From assembly GCA_026392265.1 (NCBI GenBank), contig JAPLCL010000107.1:1-6017 (forward strand): a stretch of 6,017 bases of DNA, in the 5' to 3' direction. The notes under the pieces were generated by a model. The model saw nothing but the letters and a program-made list of their open reading frames with translations. It was not told the DNA's origin and did not search any database. This document shows positions 1-5,199 of this stretch, one piece after another. Position 1 is the first letter of the stretch; each line of letters opens with the position of its first letter. This DNA is from Actinomycetota bacterium. GTDB taxonomy: Bacteria; Actinomycetota; Thermoleophilia; UBA2241. Made by a program: the position numbers and the translations under genes.

Positions 1-1295
1 TCGAGCACCTCGGGCTGGCTGAGCTCGCGCATGTGCCTCAGCGTCGCGTCGAGCGAGAGGAAGTCCCCGAAGGCGCCGACCTTGGCGATGTCCTCCACCG
101 CCAGGGTCTCGTCGTCCACCGGGATCCCGTTCACGACGTGCTTGATCATGCGCGCGAACTCGTTGTCCATCACGAACTGTCCGCAATCAAAGGTGACGCC
201 CGATTCGATCATCCCCGCCCCGTAGATCAGGTTGGCGCCTGCCAACGCTGCCATGAGTCCGGTGAGGGTCTTCTCGTGCCCGACCTGGGCGTCACCGATC
301 TTGGAATCTGTCTACAACCCGGCCACGAAGCTGGGGATCAGGTAGCGCCGCGCCATCTGCGCCACGGCGGCGCTGATCACGGCGATCTCGGGCGAGCCGA
401 CGCAGGCCGCCGCGAGCTTGAGATCCATGGCCGTCGTCGAGCTGCCATACATCACCGGGCAGCCACGCTCCGTGAGCTGCGCGAGTACGATGCCGCTCAG
501 CACCTCGGCGTTGTGCGTGACCAGCGTACCGGCCAGGGTGACCGGTGACGAGCCGCCGGCCATCGCCATGCTGAGGATGTTGTCGGGGATCCACCAGTGC
601 GCCGACTCGATGATGACCTCGGTGGCGTCGCGCGGCAGCTTGAGCGGGCTCACGGGGCAGACGCCGCCGTAGACGATGGGCCGCTCGCGGAGCTCGTCAT
701 CGCCGCCCACGACCTCGGCGCACATGCGGTAGATCGCCTTCGCCTCCATGCCCGAGAGCGGGCCTATGCCGATCGGTTTGGTGGTGTTCAGCAGCTGTAT
801 CTCGGTGTTGTGCACGGCCGCCGTCTGCGGCGGGACGTCCCGCGCGCCGACCGCGATCTCGTGGGTGTCGAACTCGCTGAGGTAGTCGTTGAGACGGGCG
901 ATGTCGGCGATGTCCTGCTTTGTGGAATCGCGGTACTCGCCGGTGTCCACGTCGATCACGCGGATACCCTCGCTGAAGTTGGTGAAGGCCACGCGACCCG
1001 GCTCCATGACGACGTCGTTCTTCGGGTCGCGGCCGTAGAGCGTGTACCTGCTCGGCGCGGAGCGGATGGCGTCCTCTACCACGTGCGGTGGGATCCTGAC
1101 CATGCGCGTCTCGCGGTCGATGCGGCAGCCGCCGTCCTTGAAAATGTCGAGTGGCTCGTCGTCTTCGACGAACACGCCCGTGCGCTCGAGGATCTCGAGC
1201 GTCGCGAGATGGATGTCGTCGAGCTCGGATTCGGTGAAGACGCTGACGCTCAAACCGCGACGGCGGGCGCCGCCGGCGTGCAGATTGCGTTTCAC
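1..1295 (-). CDS. mttB: Trimethylamine:corrinoid methyltransferase MttB, pyrrolysine-containing (3' end cut by window edge)
   Basis: MttB transfers a methyl group from trimethylamine to the Co(I) corrinoid protein MttC in the cytoplasm. The gene starts at GTG 1295, preceded by AGGAGG at 1302-1307 with 6-nt spacing. It reads 327 codons to a TAG at 312-314, then stays open for 103 more codons to the left edge. Residues 247-268 begin GGSSPVTLAGTLVTHN, typical of MttB, and the TAG sits in SFVAGL-[TAG]-TDSKIGD, the Pyl context of the family. After it come MAALAGANLIYGAGMIESG and the C-terminal LRHMRE region, in the same frame. The 431 residues visible compare with roughly 480-495 for the family, so some 50-60 are missing at the C terminus. 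The identity and the amber readthrough are firm by homology; substrate specificity is inferred from the family. It is divergent from the TetR gene, with a candidate operator between them. Confidence 0.93.
312..314 (-). other. In-frame amber codon read as pyrrolysine in mttB (residue 328)
   Basis: The TAG lies between GGG TTG and ACA GAT in the mttB frame. MttB homology continues in the same frame on both sides, so this is not a frameshift or a decayed gene. In the family, Pyl occupies this place in the active-site barrel and its imine ring is thought to orient and activate the methylamine for the corrinoid. Decoding needs tRNA-Pyl(CUA) and PylRS, neither of which is in the window. The position near residue 330 matches the usual Pyl site of MttB. 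Confidence 0.92.
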
Positions 1296-1301
1296 GCTTT
1301 C

Positions 1302-1307
1302 CCTCCT
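1302..1307 (-). promoter_or_regulatory. Ribosome binding site of mttB
   Basis: AGGAGG on the minus strand lies 6 nt before GTG 1295. This perfect Shine-Dalgarno supports the GTG as the start of mttB. Confidence 0.8.
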
Positions 1308-1413
1308 GTTCTGCGTGCGGGTCCGCGCGCATCATACTTTCGCTCACGCCGTCACCCAGTCGCGTGCGGACTCTCCGCTCCACTCGACGCCACAAACAGG
1401 CGTTCGCAAAGGA

Positions 1414-1433
1414 TTAGTTAGTTGCATAACTAA
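1414..1433. promoter_or_regulatory. Candidate TetR-family operator, copy 1 (TTAGTTA-N6-TAACTAA)
   Basis: This is a perfect 7-bp inverted repeat with the 6-bp spacer gttgca. It forms an AT-rich island in otherwise GC-rich DNA, 68 bp before the regulator's ATG and 118 bp before the mttB start. A second register of the same sequence (1416-1435, AGTTAGTT-GCAT-AACTAACT) has 8-bp arms, so the exact dyad centre is ambiguous here. The register shared with copy 2 at 5034-5053 is preferred. It sits where it could control both divergent genes, including autoregulation. I could not place -35/-10 boxes with confidence. Binding by the adjacent TetR protein is inference. Confidence 0.75.
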
Positions 1434-1484
1434 CTTGTGTGGTAGAGTAGCAGACGGTGAAGACGTGTCAAGTAGCCCAACCAT

Positions 1485-1492
1485 GGGAGAGG
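1485..1492 (+). promoter_or_regulatory. Ribosome binding site deciding the TetR gene start
   Basis: The purine-rich GGGAGAGG lies 9 nt before ATG 1502. It favours that ATG over the in-frame GTG at 1457, which has no comparable upstream signal. Confidence 0.6.
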
Positions 1493-1501
1493 CCGGAAGC
1501 G

Positions 1502-2134
1502 ATGACCAGATACGAACTCCCGATCAGCGACCCCGCGCCGGACCTCTCGCCGACGGCCGCGCGCATCCTGGAGGCCGCCAAGCGCGTCCTCGCCGGCGAC
1601 GGCTTCCGCGCCCTGACGTTCGAGAAGATCGCCGCCGAGGCCGGTGAGAACCCGGCCCTGATCCGCTACCACTTCGGCAGCAAGGCCGGCCTCATCACGA
1701 CGCTCATCGATTCGGTCATGTATCTCGAGAGCGTCGATCTCATCGAGCGGCTCACGAGCGTGCCGCCGGGCCCCGAGCGGCGCAAGGCTCTGTTCCGCCT
1801 GCACGAGCGGTACGCGCGCGATACGGCGTCGTACCAGATGTTCTACGAGATCGTGCCGCACATCATGCGCGACGAGCAGCTGCGGCCGCACCTGCGTGAC
1901 CTCTTCGACTGGTATCGCAAGCTGGATGCGTGGGCGCTCGGCGCCCAGGACAGCGTGCAGCCGCCGTCGCAGCTGGAGCCGCTGGCTTTGCTCACCGTGG
2001 CGCTCGCCGACGGGGTCGCGCTGCAGGTGCAGGCCGACCCCGACCTCGACATCGGCCCGGCTTTCGACCTCTGGCGGACGCTTGTCTTCAGGTACCTCGA
2101 CGCCGGCGGGGCGACGCCGGCCGGCGACGCCTGA
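1502..2134 (+). CDS. TetR/AcrR-family transcriptional regulator
   Basis: This 210-residue protein has the usual length of a TetR regulator. The N-terminal helix-turn-helix lies at about residues 21-68: RILEAAKRVLAGDGFRALTF, then EKIAAEAGENPALIRYHFGS and the KAGLI that closes the family signature. The C-terminal two-thirds is predicted helical ligand-binding and dimerisation domain, including MFYEIVPHIMRDEQLRPHLRDLF-like helices, and is too divergent for me to name a ligand. The start is ATG 1502; an in-frame GTG at 1457 would add 15 residues but has no good SD. The gene is divergent from mttB across copy 1 of the inverted repeat, and copy 2 lies in front of the mtbB genes. It is therefore the obvious candidate regulator of the whole locus, with a methylamine or downstream metabolite as a possible effector (inference). 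The stop is TGA. It runs tail to tail with the non-Pyl methyltransferase gene, 6 bp apart. Confidence 0.92.
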   Translation: MTRYELPISDPAPDLSPTAARILEAAKRVLAGDGFRALTFEKIAAEAGENPALIRYHFGSKAGLITTLIDSVMYLESVDLIERLTSVPPGPERRKALFRLHERYARDTASYQMFYEIVPHIMRDEQLRPHLRDLFDWYRKLDAWALGAQDSVQPPSQLEPLALLTVALADGVALQVQADPDLDIGPAFDLWRTLVFRYLDAGGATPAGDA

Positions 2135-2147
2135 CCGGCGTCAGGCG
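2128..2147. terminator. Possible bidirectional terminator hairpin between convergent genes
   Basis: The inverted repeat CGCCTGAC-CGGC-GTCAGGCG has an 8-bp stem and 4-base loop. It spans the stop codons of both the TetR gene (2132-2134) and the opposing methyltransferase gene (2141-2143). The placement between two convergent 3' ends suits a shared terminator. There is no T-run on either side, so it is not a classical intrinsic terminator. It could be a U-less hairpin, or a chance structure in GC-rich DNA. Confidence 0.45.
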
Positions 2148-3613
2148 CGCAGCTCGGCGTCGGCCGCCGCGACGATGCGCCGCAGCTCGCGCTGCTTGTC
2201 CTCGTCGAGGGGCTCCGGCCGGTAGCCGTCGAGGATCGCGAGTCCCCGTTCTCCGGCGACCTCCAGCGGATCGCGGTAGTGCACGCCGTCCGGGCCGATC
2301 TGCTGCCCGATCGAGCGCTCCACGGTCTCCTTCATGTGCCGGCGGGTGTGTGCCTGCGCGAGAAAGTGCCCCCCGGGCCCAACGGCGTCGATCACGTCCA
2401 GCGCGAGCGTCTCATCGTTCAGCTCGAGGTCGCGAAACGCGTTGGCGGCCCGATGATAGAGGTCGTCGTCGAGCAGCATGTGCTCGGGGGTGAACAGCTG
2501 GTAGCGGTTGGTGAGCCCGATGGTGGTCATGAGCTCTGAACCCACCAGCCCGGCGAGCATCACCGTGTGCGCCGTTTCGGCAGCCGCCAGCCAGGTGCCC
2601 GGAAGGTCGTCGTCGGTGCCCGCGTAGCCGGTCATCGACGGCAGGCCGAAGTGGTGGACGAGCTCGCTGGGGAGGAACAGGCCGCGGTGATTGAGCGGCG
2701 CCGTGACGAGGGCGGCGGTACGCGGGTCGGCGTGTACGGGCAGAGGGAAGAGGAGGACGGGCGCCCCCGGGTGCGCCATCTGGACCAGCACGGTGGCGCT
2801 GATGAGCTCGGCGAAGCCCATGACGATGGCGCCAGCTTTGGTGGCGGGCGCCGTCGTCCCGTAGGTCGGCATGGTGACGAAGCAGACGGGGACGCCGGCC
2901 GCGGCGAACACAAGTGCGGCCTCGATGCCGTCCTTGTCGTTGACCAGCGGCTGCACGGTGCCGATGAGATTGCTCAGCGGGGGCCGGCGGCGGAGCTGCT
3001 CCGGCCCTCCCGCGACGACCGTCGCCATCTCCACGGCGTAGAGAGCCTCACGCTCACCCTGGACCATACCCTGCAGGTGCTTGGCGGTGTTGTTCCAGGC
3101 GGCGTCGAGCTCGTGCAGCGTGTGCGTGTCGCCGCAGTCGGCGGCCGCGACGATGGGCCACCAGAACTGCACCGATCCGAGATAGTCGACCAGGCGGGTG
3201 ATCGCCGCCAGGTCGTCCTTGGTCGGCGGGCGGCGCACGCCGGTGCGCCAGTCCACGACCTCGGTGCCGCAGCCGTTGGTGGTGTTGTACGTGTCGCCGC
3301 TGGCGAGATCGAGGTCGAGCGTGCCGTCTCGCGAGCCGAGGACGAAGCTGCGCGGCGCCTTCGCGAGGGCGCGTTTCACCAGCTCCGGGGAGAAGCGCAC
3401 GACCTGGGTCGCACGGTCCACCAGCGCGTCGTGCTTCTCCAGGATGTCGAGCGCCTTGGGTGAGCCGAAGCGCACGCCGGTCCTCTCCAGGACCTGGAGG
3501 ATGGCCTGCTCGTAGCGGCCAAGCACGTGCCCGTCGTAGAACGACAGGCGGAAGTCGGAGCCCAGGGGGCACAGAGGCTGCCGCGTCGTGATGTCGACGC
3601 CGGACTCAGCCAT
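2141..3613 (-). CDS. MttB-superfamily methyltransferase lacking pyrrolysine (Gly at the Pyl site)
   Basis: This 490-residue protein is homologous to the mttB product at 1-1295 over its length. Matching blocks include LQVLERTGVRFG (residues 39-50) against LEILERTGVFVE, the SPELVKRALAKAP segment against PPHVVEDAIRSAP, and TKDDLAAITRLVDYL against TKQDIADIARLNDYL. At the Pyl site FGLPSMTGYAGTDD aligns without gaps to YLIPSFVAGL-Pyl-TDS, placing Gly332 (codon 2618-2620) where Pyl would be. Known non-Pyl members of this superfamily demethylate quaternary amines such as glycine betaine (MtgB), proline betaine, carnitine or gamma-butyrobetaine. The substrate here is not readable. The chosen start, ATG 3613, overlaps the end of mtbB by 8 nt (ATGGCTGA) and lacks a clear SD, suggesting translational coupling. 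An upstream ATG at 3760 would add 49 Ser/Arg/Pro-rich residues that are only mtbB read out of frame. The stop is TGA. Confidence 0.9.
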   Translation of the reverse strand: MAESGVDITTRQPLCPLGSDFRLSFYDGHVLGRYEQAILQVLERTGVRFGSPKALDILEKHDALVDRATQVVRFSPELVKRALAKAPRSFVLGSRDGTLDLDLASGDTYNTTNGCGTEVVDWRTGVRRPPTKDDLAAITRLVDYLGSVQFWWPIVAAADCGDTHTLHELDAAWNNTAKHLQGMVQGEREALYAVEMATVVAGGPEQLRRRPPLSNLIGTVQPLVNDKDGIEAALVFAAAGVPVCFVTMPTYGTTAPATKAGAIVMGFAELISATVLVQMAHPGAPVLLFPLPVHADPRTAALVTAPLNHRGLFLPSELVHHFGLPSMTGYAGTDDDLPGTWLAAAETAHTVMLAGLVGSELMTTIGLTNRYQLFTPEHMLLDDDLYHRAANAFRDLELNDETLALDVIDAVGPGGHFLAQAHTRRHMKETVERSIGQQIGPDGVHYRDPLEVAGERGLAILDGYRPEPLDEDKQRELRRIVAAADAELRA

Positions 3614-4997
3614 CGATGCCCGCCCGGCGCCGGAAGCACCCCACGGAGTTGATGGGCACGTCCAGCACGTCGGCGATGTGGAACTTCGCCTCGAGAGCGC
3701 CGGGCTCGTTGGGGTAGGTGAGGTCCTGCACGGGGATGCGGCCCAGGCCGAGCTCCCCACGGATCTCGTGCATGGCCACAGGATCGGCCAGGTCGCGAAG
3801 GCTGCAACCGAGCTTGCCGGCCACGTACTCTTTGGCTTGCGTGAGGCGCATGCCCCGGGTGATCTGCATGCGGGCCACCAGGTCTCCAGCAGTCCGCATC
3901 CCGCCCATCCCCGAGGCCAGCGCGTGGGTCGACGCCATGCCCAGCGGGTCGCCGACGCCTACCTACAACCCGTCGACCTTGAGGATGTCAACGAGGGCGC
4001 GAGACGCCCGCGCGGTGGCGTCGGTGGGCGGATACGCGGACATCGGCACCCCGCCCACGCCCATCCCGGCGTTCATGTGTACGGGGATGGTGGCGGCTGC
4101 CGTGCACGGCTTGACGATGGTGCACGCGCGGGCGACGTTCCAGGCCACGGACTTCGTCGTATTGACGTTGACCGCCGGCCCGAAGATGGTGGCGCCGGCG
4201 GCGGTCGCGACGACGAGCTGGTCCTTGGGCCACATGCCGGCCAGACGGCGGCCCTCGAACTCCAGCTCGCCGTGCATGCCGAGCACGCACTCGCCGGCCA
4301 TACCGACCTCTATGCCGGCGTCGGGCCAGGCGGCGCGGATCTGCCGCACGGCGTTGAGGGTAGCGAGCAGGTCGCCGTCGCCGGCGGCCCCCGAGGTGTC
4401 GAAGTCGAGGCCGTCGGCGCCGGCCTCGAGCATGGCTCCGGCGACGTGCACCATGTCGCGGGTGGCGTGCGTGCCGGCCTCCACCTGCGAGGCGCGCGCC
4501 TCGTCGATCCTGCCCAGCGGCAGCAACTCGGACCAGTTGGGGATGGGGCCGTCGGGCATGGAGTAGCGGCCGAGGTCGGGCATCGCCCCGTAGTTGAGCG
4601 GAGCCACGACCATCATCTGGGCGTCCTTCATCGCCTGGGTCTCGAACGAGAGCACCGTCTTCACGGCCTTGTAGGAGTAGTCGTGGTGCCAGAGCTCCAC
4701 CGAATCGGCGCCGTGGTGGTTCTGGTAGAGGATCACGTCGGAGACGGGCGTGCCGGCATCGGCGTTGCCACAGCCGTCGAAGCTGAGTACGACCTCGTCG
4801 CCCAGGTCGACGGCGGAGAATTTTGCCTCCGAGGCGAAGATGTCGAGCAGGTGGGCGATCTCGTCGTCGCCGAGGACCGCCGCCTTCGAGCGCTTTGCGC
4901 CAAACTCGCTGCCGGCGATCAGGTCGGCCTCGATCTCGCTGCGCGTCAACTCGATGAAGGAACCGTCTCCGAGCCGGGTGGCGATGCGCCGTTCCAT
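3606..4997 (-). CDS. mtbB: Dimethylamine:corrinoid methyltransferase MtbB, pyrrolysine-containing
   Basis: MtbB moves a methyl group from dimethylamine to the Co(I) corrinoid protein MtbC, leaving monomethylamine. The start is ATG 4997, preceded by AGGAGGT at 5001-5007. The gene reads 344 codons to TAG 3963-3965, then 118 more in the same frame to TGA 3606-3608. The total is 463 residues, close to the roughly 467 of characterised MtbB. N-terminal MERRIATRLGDGSF, LLDIFASEAKFSAVDLGDEV, DYSYKAVKTV, the glycine-rich barrel segment IPVHMNAGMGVGGVPMSAYP and the Pyl context VDGL-[TAG]-VGVGDPLGM are characteristic. The tail, DLVARMQITRGMRLTQAKEY onward, also matches. A conventional gene caller would give a 344-residue truncated gene plus a separate 110-residue fragment from the internal ATG at 3938. 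The last codons overlap the next gene by 8 nt. It is divergent from a second mtbB, with copy 2 of the inverted repeat between them. Confidence 0.95.
3963..3965 (-). other. In-frame amber codon read as pyrrolysine in mtbB (residue 345)
   Basis: The TAG lies between GGG TTG and GTA GGC in the mtbB frame. The GL-Pyl-VGVGDPLGM context is the Pyl site of MtbB, and homology continues for 118 residues to a TGA. No frame change is needed. The four bases upstream (GTTG) are the same as at the amber codon of mttB. Confidence 0.94.
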
Positions 4998-5000
4998 GGC

Positions 5001-5007
5001 ACCTCCT
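5001..5007 (-). promoter_or_regulatory. Ribosome binding site of mtbB
   Basis: AGGAGGT on the minus strand lies just before ATG 4997, with 4 nt between AGGAGG and the ATG. It is an almost ideal Shine-Dalgarno with slightly short spacing, and it fixes the start. Confidence 0.85.
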
Positions 5008-5033
5008 AAGAGTGGCGGCCTGTGAAGAAGCGG

Positions 5034-5053
5034 TTAGTTAGGCAAATAACTAA
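5034..5053. promoter_or_regulatory. Candidate TetR-family operator, copy 2 (TTAGTTA-N6-TAACTAA)
   Basis: Both 7-bp arms and the 6-bp spacing are identical to copy 1 at 1414-1433; only the spacer differs (ggcaaa). It lies 36 bp before the mtbB start, between the two divergent mtbB genes, and 146 bp before the second mtbB. The short distance to mtbB means a bound protein would probably cover the promoter or early transcribed region. The surrounding DNA is GC-rich, so an exact repeat of this AT-rich dyad at both divergent promoter regions is unlikely to be chance. The binding protein is inferred to be the TetR regulator at 1502-2134. Confidence 0.75.
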
Positions 5054-5096
5054 TACTCCGAGAACCCTAGTCCGCCACCTGCGCGGGTGTCAAGGC

Positions 5097-5126
5097 GCGG
5101 GCGCCTCGTCAGGCTTGCGCGCCCGC
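5097..5126. other. GC-rich inverted repeat in the leader of the second mtbB
   Basis: GCGGGCGC at 5097-5104 and GCGCCCGC at 5119-5126 can pair as a perfect 8-bp stem around a 14-nt loop. The repeat lies in the presumed 5' leader of the plus-strand gene. No T-run follows and it matches no riboswitch I know. In DNA this rich in GC such a stem could arise by chance. Confidence 0.25.
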
Positions 5127-5199
5127 CGGCGAAGCCGCCGCGAAGTTTGCCGCAGAATACGGCATTGTGCGCCGGCCGCACCGGCTCTAGCATAGCCTC

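Noticed and set aside
312..1295. mttB as a pseudogene with a nonsense mutation
   Set aside because: The stop is TAG at the exact family Pyl position, the downstream frame is intact, and a second Pyl-type gene with the same arrangement is present in the window.
597..1421. Plus-strand open frame (about 274 codons) opposite mttB
   Set aside because: Antisense shadow of mttB. It runs over the divergent promoter region and ends inside the inverted repeat, with an Asp/Val/Ala/Arg-biased composition and no recognisable domain.
1296..1501. tRNA-Pyl, a cobalamin riboswitch or clear -35/-10 promoters in the divergent regions (this one and 4998-5199)
   Set aside because: I found no cloverleaf with a CUA anticodon and no B12-box-like sequence. 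The AT-rich hexamers overlapping the inverted repeats do not give a convincing pair of promoter boxes at proper spacing.
3614..3760. A 49-residue N-terminal extension of the non-Pyl methyltransferase, from ATG 3760
   Set aside because: The added residues are Ser/Pro/Arg-rich and come from mtbB read in another frame. The family's N-terminal homology begins shortly after ATG 3613.
3606..3938. A separate small gene of 110 residues
   Set aside because: It is the C-terminal part of MtbB. The frame is continuous with the upstream part through the amber codon at 3963-3965, and there is no ribosome binding site before ATG 3938.
3588..5009. Long plus-strand open frame (about 473 codons) opposite mtbB
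   Set aside because: It is the antisense of a firmly identified mtbB. Its His/Val/Gly/Arg-rich translation resembles no protein family, as is usual for antisense frames in GC-rich DNA.
5188..5190. In-frame TAG upstream of the second mtbB as another Pyl codon
   Set aside because: It lies before the N terminus defined by alignment with mtbB. No homology extends upstream and no start with a ribosome binding site is seen there.
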